A stretch of DNA of 64,000 nt, taken from positions 682,001 through 746,000 of the forward strand of contig NZ_CAKLPZ010000002.1 in the NCBI RefSeq assembly GCF_923081025.1, given 5' to 3'. The position numbers and the translations under genes were made by a program. Below the pieces are notes generated by a model. That model did no database searches. It was not told where the DNA came from and worked only from the letters and a program-made list of their open reading frames with translations. Of this stretch, positions 24,147 to 33,476 are shown one piece after another (position 1 is the stretch's first letter; each line of letters begins with the position of its first letter). The DNA is from Neolewinella maritima (GTDB lineage Bacteria; Bacteroidota; Bacteroidia; Chitinophagales; Saprospiraceae).

Positions 24147-24180
24147 TTTGTGGTAAATACCGGCCCGTGTCATATCTTTG
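24147..24180 (+). promoter_or_regulatory. probable dprA promoter
   Basis: TTTG at 24147-24150 and an exact TATCTTTG at 24173-24180 separated by 22 bp, slightly wider than the 19 bp of the rpsF promoter. It would give a leader of ~80 nt before dprA and overlaps the divergent tRNA-Ser upstream region. Confidence 0.5.
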
Positions 24181-24266
24181 GGTGACCGCGCTACTCCAAT
24201 TCTTCTCAGCTCCCTCCCCGTCTTTTTCCCTCCCGTGGTGCAGTTACTGGTTCAGAATAATCCGCT

Positions 24267-25367
24267 ATGACGTCGGAGCAATACGCCGCGGTAGCCCTCA
24301 GTCGGGTGCCCGCCATTGGAGCTAAACTTTATCGTACCCTCATCAGGCAGTTCGGCTCGGCCCGGGCCGCACTCGCTGCTCCATCCGCCGACCTCCGTGC
24401 GGTGGAAGGCATCGCTGCCAAAACCGCCGCGCATTTCGGTGGGGACCAGCATTACCGGGAGGCGGACCGGGTAGAACAGTTCGCCCGCACGCATCCGCTG
24501 CAGATACTGTGCTTCGGAGAAGATGCCTATCCGGACGCGCTGACCGCCTTCGAGTCAGCGCCTGCGGTGCTATATCACTACGGCCAGACGGACTGGTCCA
24601 ACCCCCATCCGCTAGCCATCATCGGTACCCGTAAGATGAGTAGCTACGGGGGCCGACAGGTAGAGCGTCTGGTCGATCCGCTGCAGGAAATGGGTGCGCT
24701 GATCATCAGTGGCCTGGCCTATGGGATAGATATCACAGCCCACCGGCGGGCGCTGCGCGTCGGGCTGCCCACCGTAGCCGTACTGGGTAGTGGCTTCGAG
24801 CATATCTATCCCGCTGCGCACCGGCGTACGGCCAGGCAATTGGCGGAGCAGGGTGGGGGACTACTCTCCGAATACGTGCCCTGGCAAACACCCGAACGCG
24901 AGCACTTCCCCGCGCGCAACCGCATCGTAGCCATGCTGGCGGCCATGACCGTGGTCGTGGAGTCCAGCTGCTCGGGGGGCTCATTGATTACCGCCAAGAT
25001 GGCCCGCGACTACGGCAAGCCTGTGGGGGCCTGTCCCGGTAGACCGGGAGATCCAAGCACGGCGGGATGCAACGAGCTGATCAAGTCCGGGCGAGCCCAC
25101 CTGATCGAGGCAGCCGACGACGTCACCCGCCTGCTGAAATGGGGCGGTACGGCGCAGCAAGCCGCTCAGCTCAAGCTGTTCGACCTTGAAGTGGAGGAGC
25201 AGGAGGTCGTACAGCAGGTGCCGGTTGGCGGCAGCATCAGTATCGATGAGTTGCAGCGGCAGTTGGTCCGCCCGCCGGCAGCTCTGGCCGGCACCCTGCT
25301 GATGCTGGAAATGAAGGGTATTCTGACGGCACTACCCGGACACCGCTACCGACTTGCTATGGCGTGA
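24267..25367 (+). CDS. dprA: DNA-processing protein DprA
   Basis: A 366-residue protein that loads RecA on incoming single-stranded DNA in natural transformation. The N-terminal helix-hairpin-helix region (ALSRVPAIGAKLYRTLIRQFGS) precedes the Rossmann-like core: AIIGTRKMSSYGGRQVERLV, GLAYGIDITAHRRALR, AVLGSGFEHIYPAAHR near 173, PEREHFPARNRIVAML and SSCSGGSLITAKMARDYGKPV. A C-terminal winged helix (SISIDELQRQLVRPPAALAGTLLMLEMKG) completes the usual layout. It has its own promoter and is not in an obvious competence cluster. Confidence 0.94.
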   Translation: MTSEQYAAVALSRVPAIGAKLYRTLIRQFGSARAALAAPSADLRAVEGIAAKTAAHFGGDQHYREADRVEQFARTHPLQILCFGEDAYPDALTAFESAPAVLYHYGQTDWSNPHPLAIIGTRKMSSYGGRQVERLVDPLQEMGALIISGLAYGIDITAHRRALRVGLPTVAVLGSGFEHIYPAAHRRTARQLAEQGGGLLSEYVPWQTPEREHFPARNRIVAMLAAMTVVVESSCSGGSLITAKMARDYGKPVGACPGRPGDPSTAGCNELIKSGRAHLIEAADDVTRLLKWGGTAQQAAQLKLFDLEVEEQEVVQQVPVGGSISIDELQRQLVRPPAALAGTLLMLEMKGILTALPGHRYRLAMA

Positions 25368-25429
25368 AGGTCTAGGCCGAGGAATATGCCGCTCGTGCGG
25401 GCTGCGGGCACCATCACTATCTTCACCCC

Positions 25430-26641
25430 ATGAATGGTACCAATGTATTACTGAGTCTCGTAGCCGTGGTTTGCCTGATGGCTTGTCCTCCGGCCCCTTC
25501 GCAGACCGTCACCATGCCGGCCGAAGCCGTTCCCCCACCGGCTCCGACGTCTGCCGTTCCGGCCACCACCGCCCCGCCACGCAGAATTCCTGCACCGGCG
25601 GTCCCGGCCATGACGCGTGCCGACCGGGGTCCCAAGAATATCATCCTGATGATCGGCGACGGGATGGGTATCTCGCAGATCAGCGCGGGTCTGTACAGCA
25701 ATAACAATCGGCTTAACCTGGAGCGGTTCCCGGTTATCGGACTGCACAAGAGCTACAGTGGCGACAACCTGATCACGGATTCCGCCGCCGGTGCAACTGC
25801 CTTCAGCAGTGGGGTGAAGACCTATAACGGAGCCATCGGCGTGGATATGGATACCCTGCCCGTCACCACGATCCTGGAGATGGCCGAAGCTGCCGGGATG
25901 CCCACCGGCTTGGTAGCTACATCTTCCATTGTGCACGCCACACCGGCCTCTTTCTATGCCCACGCCCGCTACCGGAAGAACTACGAGGAGATCGCCGCGG
26001 ATCTGCTGCATACGGACATCGACCTATTCATCGGCGGCGGATCGAAATTCTTCGAGCGGCGGGAGATGGACACCCTGAATCTGAGCGACGCGCTTCGCCA
26101 GGGGGGGAGTACGGTGGCCTCCTTCGTCGATACGGATCTCAAGGACCTGAATGTGGAGAATGCCCGGCGCGTAGCGTATTACTCCGCCGATAGCGAACCC
26201 CTGCCCTACAGCCAGGGGCGCGACTACCTGGTCGATGCCAGTAAGCTGGCCGTAGAGTTTCTGCACGTCAAGGATTCATCCGATCTCGGCTTCTTTCTGA
26301 TGATCGAGGGATCACAGATCGACTGGGGTGGGCACTCCAACGACAGCGACTACATCATCTCCGAGATGCTGGAATTCGATCGGGCGATCGGAGAGGTGCT
26401 CAACTTCGCACAGCGCAATGGAGAAACCCTGGTCATCGTGACGGCCGATCATGAGACCGGCGGCTATGCGATTCAAAATGGCTCGGAGATGGGTCGGATC
26501 GACGGGGCGTTTACCTCCGACTACCACACGGCTGATCTGATTCCGGTCTTTGCTTACGGGCCCGGCGCGGAGCGTTTTGCTGGTATTTACGAAAATACGG
26601 CCGTGTTTGATAAGATGAAGTTGCTCTACGGATTGAAGTGA
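25430..26641 (+). CDS. alkaline phosphatase, lipoprotein
   Basis: A 403-residue PhoA-superfamily phosphomonoesterase. The signal ends in LMAC (Cys19), so it is a probable lipoprotein, followed by a Pro/Ala-rich linker to about residue 65. Catalytic features: metal-binding Asp near 77 in IILMIGDGMGISQ, the nucleophile serine near 117 in ITDSAAGATAFSSG, then IEGSQIDWGGHSND, VTADHETGGYAIQ and SDYHTADLIPVFAYG, which supply the zinc ligands. It releases phosphate from organic esters in the periplasm or at the surface. No Pho-type binding site was identified upstream. TATCTTCA a few bases before the ATG is a weak -7 candidate. Confidence 0.92.
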   Translation: MNGTNVLLSLVAVVCLMACPPAPSQTVTMPAEAVPPPAPTSAVPATTAPPRRIPAPAVPAMTRADRGPKNIILMIGDGMGISQISAGLYSNNNRLNLERFPVIGLHKSYSGDNLITDSAAGATAFSSGVKTYNGAIGVDMDTLPVTTILEMAEAAGMPTGLVATSSIVHATPASFYAHARYRKNYEEIAADLLHTDIDLFIGGGSKFFERREMDTLNLSDALRQGGSTVASFVDTDLKDLNVENARRVAYYSADSEPLPYSQGRDYLVDASKLAVEFLHVKDSSDLGFFLMIEGSQIDWGGHSNDSDYIISEMLEFDRAIGEVLNFAQRNGETLVIVTADHETGGYAIQNGSEMGRIDGAFTSDYHTADLIPVFAYGPGAERFAGIYENTAVFDKMKLLYGLK

Positions 26642-26812
26642 TCGCGCCGCACTCTGAATTTGACGTAACTATAACTACGCCTGGCGTAACTACTGCACCC
26701 GCCCTGCGTTAGGACACATGCGCAGCAGGGAAGAATGATCTACTGAAAACTGTATATTCGGCCCCGCTCACCGCACTGATACCTAACGGATTGATCTTCT
26801 AAATTACTAAGC

Positions 26813-27865
26813 GTGCAAGTAAATATTCAGAATGGAGTAGATGACATCCACCAGTCGCTCAAGAACTGGAAAACGATCATTTCCCAGTACCAACAGGCCA
26901 ACACCTGGCGGGCGGTAGGGCAGTTGTTCAGCAGCTTCGGCCCCTTCCTGGCGCTGTGGGTCGCCATGTACTTCAGCGTAGAATACTCCATCTGGCTCAC
27001 GCTGGCACTGGGTATGGTCAACGCTTTTTTCCTGGTCCGCATCTTCATCATTCAGCATGATTGTGGACACTACTCGTTTCTGCGCAAGCGCAAGATGAAT
27101 GATGTGGTAGGCTTCGTCTGTTCCTTCTTCAGCTCGATCCCCTACACCTACTGGGCGCGGGTACACAGCTTTCACCATGGCCACACCGGTCAGCTCGAAC
27201 ACCGCGACATCGGGGATATCGACTTCCTGACGGTCGGCGAATTCCGTGAGCTCAGCACCTGGGGACGCTTCAAGTACCGGGTATTCCGCAATCCACTCGT
27301 ACTGTTCATTGTACTGCCCGTACTCTACCTCGGCATCGTACTGCGTATTCCCCGGGTCAATTTTCCCGGTTGGTCTCCGATCATCCGCAAGCAGTACTTC
27401 AACAACGTGATGATCCTGGGGGCCTACATCGCCCTTGGCTTCCTCGTGGGCTGGAAGGCCTTCCTGATCGTACAGGGAAGTATCATCTTCTTCTTCGGCA
27501 TCATCGCCTTCTGGTTCTTCTACGTGCAGCACCAGCACGATCACACCTACATGCAGTGGTCGAAGAACTGGGACTACCTGACTGCGGCCATCAAGGGGGC
27601 TACCTTCTATAAGCTGCCCCGCGTGGTCCACTTCCTGACCGGTAACATCGGCTACCACCACATTCACCACCTGAGCAGCCGTATCCCCAACTACAACCTG
27701 CGGCGCTGTGCTAAGGAAAATCCGGTACTGCAGCACCACGTGACCAAGATCACCTTTCTGCAGAGCCTGCCCCTGATGTTCAACAAACTGTGGGACGAGG
27801 AGAAGCAGCGTATGATCAGCTTCAGCGAGTTCTACCGCGGAGAAGGCAGCAAGCTAGCCGCCTAA
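26813..27865 (+). CDS. fatty acid desaturase
   Basis: A 350-residue integral membrane di-iron enzyme that introduces a double bond into acyl chains. The three histidine boxes are complete: HDCGH near residue 82, HSFHHGH near 119 and HHIHH near 282, with a further HQHDH motif. Several membrane helices (FSSFGPFLALWVAMYF, NPLVLFIVLPVLYLGIVL, GSIIFFFGIIAFWFFYV) place the boxes on the cytoplasmic side. Start is GTG at 26813. TATATTCG (7 of 8 for a -7 element) lies at 26753-26760. It is followed after 1 bp by the photolyase gene. Confidence 0.92.
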   Translation: MQVNIQNGVDDIHQSLKNWKTIISQYQQANTWRAVGQLFSSFGPFLALWVAMYFSVEYSIWLTLALGMVNAFFLVRIFIIQHDCGHYSFLRKRKMNDVVGFVCSFFSSIPYTYWARVHSFHHGHTGQLEHRDIGDIDFLTVGEFRELSTWGRFKYRVFRNPLVLFIVLPVLYLGIVLRIPRVNFPGWSPIIRKQYFNNVMILGAYIALGFLVGWKAFLIVQGSIIFFFGIIAFWFFYVQHQHDHTYMQWSKNWDYLTAAIKGATFYKLPRVVHFLTGNIGYHHIHHLSSRIPNYNLRRCAKENPVLQHHVTKITFLQSLPLMFNKLWDEEKQRMISFSEFYRGEGSKLAA

Positions 27866-27866
27866 T

Positions 27867-29318
27867 TTGGCCGGTACTACGGGTATCTACTGGGTCAGAA
27901 ACGACCTGCGGCTCGATGACAACGACCCGCTCCTGACTGCCCTGGCAGATCACGAGCGGGTCGTTGTCGTTTATTACCTGGATGAGCGACACTTTCGACA
28001 GCTTGCTACTCCCGATATCCGCAAGACCGGTCCATACCGGGTAGCGTTCCTCCTGGAGGCGCTGACAGACCTGCGGCAGTCGCTCCGCAGCATCGGCGGG
28101 GACTTGACCCTCCGGTGGGGAGACGATCCGGCAGCTGCAATCGCCAAACTGGTGGCCGCGACTCAAGCCACGGATGTGTACGTACAGCGGGAGGTCACCC
28201 GGGAGGAGGTAGACGACGAGATCGCCGTAGCCGCAGCACTACCCCCGGAGTGTACGCTCCATACACTATGGGGTAAGACGCTTTACCACGCGGACGACCT
28301 GCCCTTTGATCCCCGCTCCATACCCGAACCGTTTCGCAATTTTCGCAAGCCACTGGAAAAGGAAGCGGTCGTGCGCGAGCCACTGGCAGCACCTACCACG
28401 ATCAGGGGGGTAGATATACCGCCCGGAGAACTTCCTACACCGGAAGAGCTAGGCTATCCGGAAGTGACACTGGTTTACCCCGGTGGCGAATCAGCCGGGC
28501 GGGCGCGGTTGGCCTATTACCTCGACGAGAGCCATCTGATCGCCAACTACCGGCGCACCCGCAACCTAAGCCTGGGAGGGGACTACAGTTCTAAATTTTC
28601 CGCCTACCTGGCCCTGGGCTGTCTATCTCCCCGACGGGTGCACGCCGAGGTCATCCGCTACGGCAAGGACCATAAGAACTACGGGGGCAGCTCGCTGCTT
28701 TTCGAGATGCGGTGGCGCGACTTTTTCATCTATCAGGCCTGGAAGCATGGCGACGCCATCTTCCTTCCCGGAGGATTTAAACGGCGGACCCACGATTGGT
28801 CCTACGACACCGAATTGTTCCAGCGGTGGTGCAGCGGCCGTACGGGCATCCCCTTCGTGGATGCGCACATGCGGGAGCTGGATGCGACGGGCTTCATGAG
28901 CAACCGCGGCCGCGTCAATTGTGCCAGCTTTCTGACGCGTGACTACCGGATCGACTGGCGCTGGGGTGCCGCCTGGTTTGAAAACCGACTCATCGACTAC
29001 GAAGTGTGCGCCAACTGGCTCAACTGGCACACGCAGGCACTAGAGATCTATTACACCAGCCCGCCCTGGCAGGGCCTCAAGTACGATAAGGACGGCAGCT
29101 ACGTAAAGACCTGGCTGCCCGAACTCGATGCACTGCCCGCCCCCCTCGTGCACGCCCCCTGGAAAATGGAGGCTGAAGGAATGCTCGATGCCATAGCCTT
29201 CGATCTGGATGCAGACTACCACCGGCCCCAGACCACGAACAGTAAATGGGACTGGGCGTGGGAGCGCATCAAGAAGGGCGATTCCTCCAGCCCGCGCAGG
29301 AAGAAAAAAAAGAGTTAA
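27867..29318 (+). CDS. cryptochrome/photolyase family protein, DASH-like
   Basis: A 483-residue flavoprotein. The N-terminal photolyase domain begins GIYWVRNDLRLDDNDPLL; the FAD-binding C-terminal domain has SLGGDYSSKFSAYLALGCLSPR, LLFEMRWRDFFIYQAWKHG, FVDAHMRELDATGFMSNRGR and RVNCASFLTRDYRIDWRWGAAWFENRLIDYEVCANWLNW. The NGRxxNCASFL and DYEVCANW blocks favour the DASH group, which repairs cyclobutane dimers in single-stranded DNA or acts as a light sensor. Its start is TTG at 27867, 1 bp after the desaturase stop, so translation is likely coupled. Exact activity cannot be told from sequence. Confidence 0.9.
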   Translation: MAGTTGIYWVRNDLRLDDNDPLLTALADHERVVVVYYLDERHFRQLATPDIRKTGPYRVAFLLEALTDLRQSLRSIGGDLTLRWGDDPAAAIAKLVAATQATDVYVQREVTREEVDDEIAVAAALPPECTLHTLWGKTLYHADDLPFDPRSIPEPFRNFRKPLEKEAVVREPLAAPTTIRGVDIPPGELPTPEELGYPEVTLVYPGGESAGRARLAYYLDESHLIANYRRTRNLSLGGDYSSKFSAYLALGCLSPRRVHAEVIRYGKDHKNYGGSSLLFEMRWRDFFIYQAWKHGDAIFLPGGFKRRTHDWSYDTELFQRWCSGRTGIPFVDAHMRELDATGFMSNRGRVNCASFLTRDYRIDWRWGAAWFENRLIDYEVCANWLNWHTQALEIYYTSPPWQGLKYDKDGSYVKTWLPELDALPAPLVHAPWKMEAEGMLDAIAFDLDADYHRPQTTNSKWDWAWERIKKGDSSSPRRKKKKS

Positions 29319-30553
29319 CCCTCCCGCACCGCCAGCTCTACGCTCTGCGCACGCCGCGCCGGCAGCACGGAGGCGATCAGGCCGATCACCAGAACGGTGA
29401 TCGTCACGACCAGAAAGTCGACCGGCCGGAAGGAGAGTGGATACGCATCCAGCGTGCCCGGCAGACCGATGATGCCGTAATTGGTCTGGATCAGATACAC
29501 CAGCGAGGCCAGCGCAAAGCCAGATAGCAGCCCCAGTACGCAGATCAGCAGGCCCACCCGCAGGAACACATTGCGAATGTCAGTACTCGCCATGCCCAGA
29601 CTGCGCAGAATGACAATGTCCTTACGCTTTTCGAGCACGATCATCCAGAGGGCGCCGACCAGGTTGAAACTGATGACGATCATCATCAGACTTACGATGG
29701 CGTAGGCTACGTACTTCTCTACCCGCATCAGCTTGAGGATGCTATTTTCCTGCTCGAACCGGTTGCGGACCAGGAAGCCTTCCCCTATTGCCTCCTGCAA
29801 CTGCCGGTAGGTCGCCTCGGTAGCAAAGCCGGGGGCGAGACGAAGCTCCAGTCCGGAGACGATGCTATCCGCCACCCCCATGATCTCCCGTGCCAGGGAT
29901 AGCTTGATCAGCACCGCCTGATTTTCGAAGGCTTCCTGACTGCGTACGATGCCGACGGGGAGCACCTCGCGCACCTGATAGGGTAGGCGGCCGGAGGCCA
30001 GGATAGTCCCACCCCCCCGGGTGCGCGGTCGCGGCACGTAGATGGACAGGGCGTTGAACTGATTGTAGGGATCGATGAGCAACTCCTGGGCCAGATTCTT
30101 ACCGACGATAGCCCCCAGTGCGGTGACCTGTGGGTAGTCCAGATCGTACTTACCCTCGTCGATCATCGTATCGATCCCGTTGATGTAATGGTAGTTGTGG
30201 TCTACCCCCTTGAGCGGCCCGAAGGCCTGGTGCCCGGCGTACTGAAAGCGGGCGGTTTCCTCCAGCGTTTCGGACACGACCACTACCCCCGGCACCCGCC
30301 GGATCTGCGCCAGTAGTGCATCATTGGCCGTAAAGGTCTTACCCTCTACCGCCGTGATCCGCACGTCCGGATTGAGGTTGTTGAACAGACCCACGAAGAT
30401 ATCCTCGAAGCCATTGAACACGCTCAGCGCAATGATGAGCGCCGCCGCCCCGATAGCTACCCCGAAGGCGGCTACGAAGGTGATGATGTTGATGGCATTG
30501 GTAGACTTGCGCGCAAAGAGGTAGCGCCAGGCCATCCGCAGAGGGAGGTTCAT
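29315..30553 (-). CDS. ABC transporter permease, LolC/LolE-type (FtsX-like)
   Basis: A 412-residue inner-membrane permease of the lipoprotein-releasing type. It starts LPLRMAWRYLFARKSTNAINIITFVAAFGVAIGAAALIIALSVFNGFE, the typical first helix and periplasmic entry of LolC/E, then a MacB-like periplasmic domain (NPDVRITAVEGKTF), and closes with three helices (VAYAIVSLMMIVISFNLVGALWMIV, FLRVGLLICVLGLLSGFALASLV, FLVVTITVLVIGLIASVLPARRAQSV). Its partner ATPase is not adjacent. Its start lies 24 bp after the marR stop and a -7 element sits 5 bp before the ATG. It overlaps the end of the photolyase gene by 4 bp. Confidence 0.87.
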   Translation of the reverse strand: MNLPLRMAWRYLFARKSTNAINIITFVAAFGVAIGAAALIIALSVFNGFEDIFVGLFNNLNPDVRITAVEGKTFTANDALLAQIRRVPGVVVVSETLEETARFQYAGHQAFGPLKGVDHNYHYINGIDTMIDEGKYDLDYPQVTALGAIVGKNLAQELLIDPYNQFNALSIYVPRPRTRGGGTILASGRLPYQVREVLPVGIVRSQEAFENQAVLIKLSLAREIMGVADSIVSGLELRLAPGFATEATYRQLQEAIGEGFLVRNRFEQENSILKLMRVEKYVAYAIVSLMMIVISFNLVGALWMIVLEKRKDIVILRSLGMASTDIRNVFLRVGLLICVLGLLSGFALASLVYLIQTNYGIIGLPGTLDAYPLSFRPVDFLVVTITVLVIGLIASVLPARRAQSVELAVREG

Positions 30554-30558
30554 GTTCC

Positions 30559-30566
30559 CAAAGGTA
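30559..30566 (-). promoter_or_regulatory. -7 element 5 bp before the LolC/E-type start
   Basis: The reverse strand reads TACCTTTG and ends 5 bp before the ATG at 30553. Transcription from it would start almost at the start codon. No -33 TTTG is seen. Confidence 0.4.
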
Positions 30567-30577
30567 GCAAGGGGGGG

Positions 30578-31027
30578 CTACTTCAGGCGGTCCAGTAGGT
30601 TGTTGAGGTGTTCTATGTCTTCTTCGGAAAGCCGTTTGCTGATCTGTGCGTCGAGCTGTTTACGATCCTGACTGATGGAGGCAAGTAATTCCTGACCGGC
30701 CGTAGTGATCCGGGCGCGGTTGCTGCGCCGGTCCTGATCGGAAGGGAATTTATCGATGAGCGCCTTTTTGGACAGGCGGTCTACCAGGCGGCTGGCGTCC
30801 GACATCTTGTCCGCCAGCATATCCCGGATCTCCTGAATGGATAACGACTCCGGGGAGCGTTCATTGAGGATACGCAGGATATTATACTGCTTGGGGGTGA
30901 TACCGTGGGGCTGCAAATACTGCCGCAAACTATTATTTACCCAACTGCAACTATGGAGTAGATTGAACCGGAGGTCCCTAAAGGGATCGTCCGAGACTAA
31001 ACTATCTGAATGTTCAAACTTGTTCAT
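30578..31027 (-). CDS. MarR-family transcriptional regulator
   Basis: A 149-residue winged-helix regulator. Central features are the helix LQPHGITPKQYNILRILNERSPESLSIQEIRDML, the recognition helix region DKMSDASRLVDRLSKKALIDKFPSDQDRRSNRARITTAGQELL, where the Asp-Arg-Arg pair in the wing is the family hallmark. The C-terminal helix mediates dimerisation. It precedes the permease gene on the same strand by 24 bp and may control it or itself. The ligand is unknown. A TATCTTTG -7 element lies 66 bp upstream. Confidence 0.92.
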   Translation of the reverse strand: MNKFEHSDSLVSDDPFRDLRFNLLHSCSWVNNSLRQYLQPHGITPKQYNILRILNERSPESLSIQEIRDMLADKMSDASRLVDRLSKKALIDKFPSDQDRRSNRARITTAGQELLASISQDRKQLDAQISKRLSEEDIEHLNNLLDRLK

Positions 31028-31093
31028 TTGGGTAAGGCTTTAAGATGTTTACTAATACAACTACTCGAATAGGCTAGGCTAAAAATTCGTGGT

Positions 31094-31101
31094 CAAAGAT
31101 A
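31094..31101 (-). promoter_or_regulatory. -7 element of the marR gene
   Basis: The reverse strand reads TATCTTTG, an exact TAnnTTTG match, 66 bp before the marR ATG at 31027. No TTTG at -33. Confidence 0.5.
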
Positions 31102-31301
31102 ACAAATACGCGTACACGTTCTCATATTTCAGCAATTTGTTTGGACATTTCTCTGCACAAAGAGGTAAAGATTCAACATGCAGTATTACAAAGCGTTGCG
31201 ATTTTCCGCCGCCGGCTGGCTTTAACGTGGGTTTAAGTAATCGGCCGTGGTCATTCCGGTCTTCCCGGCGTTATGCTACCGTATCGCCTTAACCGATCCC
31301 T

Positions 31302-31988
31302 ATGAAGACCTTCTTCTTTCCCCTGTTCGCCCTTTTGGTATTCACCGCACCGGCGTACGCGCAAGTCCAGCAGTACACCGCTGCTACGGACAGCGACCCC
31401 GAAGCCAAACAGCTGCTGGAAACCATCCGCCAGAAGTACGATGCCTACCGCACGCTTACCGCTGATTTTCGTCTGGAGCTCGCCTTCCCTAACCAGCCCG
31501 TGGAGACCCAGCGCGGCAGCATGAGCCGGCAGGGCGAGTTGGTGCACTTTAAGCTCGGCAATCAGGAAGGGATCATCAATGACGAGGCGGCCTACTTCAT
31601 CCTGCACGCCAGTAAGGAGGTACAGATCAACGACCTGCCCGAACCGGGCGAGGCCACCGGTATGCTCACGCCGCAGACCCTGTTCAGCTTCTACGAAGGC
31701 AACCAGTACGTGCTGGCCCTGCAGGGCACCGAGCAGGTGGACGGCCGTACCCTCCAGGTCGTAGAATTAAAACCCCTGGACCGCGACGCCAGTGACTTTA
31801 CCAAACTGCGCCTGCTGGTGGACGAGCGTAATAAGGACATCGTACGCGTCAAGGCATTCAGCCGCGACGGCAGCACCTACACCTTCCACCTCGATACTAC
31901 GCGGGGCAACACCACCCTGGCCGCGGACACCTTCACGTTCCGCAAGGACAACTTCCCCGGCTACCACGTAGAGGACCTACGCTTCTAG
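31302..31988 (+). CDS. lolA: outer-membrane lipoprotein carrier LolA
   Basis: A 228-residue periplasmic chaperone, expected to take lipoproteins from the Lol permease to the outer membrane. The signal peptide is MKTFFFPLFALLVFTAPAYAQ. The mature part has the LolA pattern: LLETIRQKYDAYRTLTADFRLELAF, a GSMSRQGELVHFKLG strand pair, TLFSFYEGNQYVLAL and a closing TFRKDNFPGYHVEDLRF. The match is to the family fold rather than to the E. coli protein. No LolB or Lol ATPase gene lies near, though a LolC/E-type permease is 0.75 kb away on the other strand. Confidence 0.88.
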   Translation: MKTFFFPLFALLVFTAPAYAQVQQYTAATDSDPEAKQLLETIRQKYDAYRTLTADFRLELAFPNQPVETQRGSMSRQGELVHFKLGNQEGIINDEAAYFILHASKEVQINDLPEPGEATGMLTPQTLFSFYEGNQYVLALQGTEQVDGRTLQVVELKPLDRDASDFTKLRLLVDERNKDIVRVKAFSRDGSTYTFHLDTTRGNTTLAADTFTFRKDNFPGYHVEDLRF

Positions 31989-32061
31989 GCCAACAGTCCG
32001 GGGCGGGTACGCCGGTGCGGAGGGGGTGTAACCAGTAGGCCGTTCGCTGCGTTGCACCAGT

Positions 32062-33441
32062 ATGGATCGACCCACAGTTGTCATCGCCGGAGCCAGTGGG
32101 TTCCTGGGGCGGTGGTTCATCGAGCGCTACCACCAGCAGTACCGCATCATCGCCCTGAGCCGCAGTGCCATGGCCACGGACCCGGCGTACACCCTGGCCG
32201 AATGGCGGCAGGTGGAGCTCTACTCCATCACGAGCACCGAAGAGGGTATGGAGGGGGCGGATTACGCGCTCTACCTCGTACACTCCATGTCGCCGAATAC
32301 CCGGCTCAACCAGGGTAGCTTCGAGGATACCGATCTCTTGCTGGCGGATAATTTTGCCCGTGCGGCCGCTAATCAGGGCCTCAAGCACATTCTCTTCGTG
32401 GGGGGTATCCTACCGGACGACGAGCCGATCGAGGACCTGAGCCGCCACCTGCGCAGTCGCCGGGAGGTAGAGCTTACCCTGGCCTCTACGGGCGTACCGG
32501 TGACCACCCTACGGGCCGGGATCATCGTCGGTGCGAACGGGTCCAGCTTCCAGATGATCGAGCGACTGGTGCGCAAGCTGCCCGTGCTGATCTGCCCCGC
32601 CTGGTGCCAGACGGTGACCCACCCCATCAGTCTGAACGATACGCTACGGATCATCGAGTACTGTCTGGGGCGGGAGACGACCTACGGCAGTACCATCGAC
32701 ATCGGGGGGTCCGAGACTACGACCTACATGAAGATGCTGGCTACCGTTGCCCGTCTGCTGGGCAAGCGGCGCATCATCCGCCCGGTGCGCTTCTTCAGCC
32801 CCGGCATGTCGACCCTGTGGGTAAGTAAGTTTACCGGTATGTCCGGCGATCTGGTGCGCCCCCTGGTGCAGAGTCTGCGCCACCGCATGGTAGCTACCAA
32901 TAACGACGTACTACGGGCATTCCCGGATCGGGAGAACTTCGAGACCGCCGCCCGGCGGGCCCTGGAGAGCACGGAGCAGCTCACGCCACTGCCCCGGCGG
33001 CTGCCCGCGGGAGATGAAGAGCGCAATACGGTGCGCAGCGTACAGCGGCTACCCAACCCCGAGCAGCATACGGCTACCTACGTGGCCCGGCTGTACCAGC
33101 GCTGGCTACCGATCTTCTTTCGCGCCCTGATCGGCGTAAAGTCGCAGGGCGATAATTCGACCTTCCGCCTAGCCGGCGTGCCGCTGCTACGCCTGACCTT
33201 TATTCCCAGCCGGAGCGACGACCACCGGCAACTGTTCTACATCGTGGGTGGCCTGCTGGCCAAGCGGCGGGATAAGGGCTGGTTAGAATTTCGCAACGTG
33301 CTCGACGACCACTTCACGATCTCGGCCATCCATGATTTTGTGCCGGCCCTGCCGTGGTACGTCTACGTAGTCACCCAGGCGCAGGCACACACCTGGGTCA
33401 TGAAGCGTTTTGGAGAATATCTCTCCGACCGGAACGCCTAG
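32062..33441 (+). CDS. NAD(P)H-binding SDR with C-terminal DUF2867
   Basis: A 459-residue two-domain protein. The N-terminal extended-SDR domain has VVIAGASGFLGRWFIERY at ~5-22, ALYLVHSMSPNT, HILFVGGILPDD and VPVTTLRAGIIVG. It lacks the usual YxxxK catalytic pair at the expected place, as is common in NmrA-like members. The C-terminal ~150 residues resemble DUF2867 (RLTFIPSRSDDHRQLFYIVGGLLAKRRDKGWLEFRNVLDDHFTISAIHDF), a fold often fused to SDRs. Function unknown; a redox or regulatory role is possible. It follows lolA by 73 bp and precedes the aldo/keto reductase by 35 bp. Confidence 0.8.
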   Translation: MDRPTVVIAGASGFLGRWFIERYHQQYRIIALSRSAMATDPAYTLAEWRQVELYSITSTEEGMEGADYALYLVHSMSPNTRLNQGSFEDTDLLLADNFARAAANQGLKHILFVGGILPDDEPIEDLSRHLRSRREVELTLASTGVPVTTLRAGIIVGANGSSFQMIERLVRKLPVLICPAWCQTVTHPISLNDTLRIIEYCLGRETTYGSTIDIGGSETTTYMKMLATVARLLGKRRIIRPVRFFSPGMSTLWVSKFTGMSGDLVRPLVQSLRHRMVATNNDVLRAFPDRENFETAARRALESTEQLTPLPRRLPAGDEERNTVRSVQRLPNPEQHTATYVARLYQRWLPIFFRALIGVKSQGDNSTFRLAGVPLLRLTFIPSRSDDHRQLFYIVGGLLAKRRDKGWLEFRNVLDDHFTISAIHDFVPALPWYVYVVTQAQAHTWVMKRFGEYLSDRNA

Positions 33442-33476
33442 CAGAACCCCGGGGCGCACGGCCCGTTGTGCCAATT

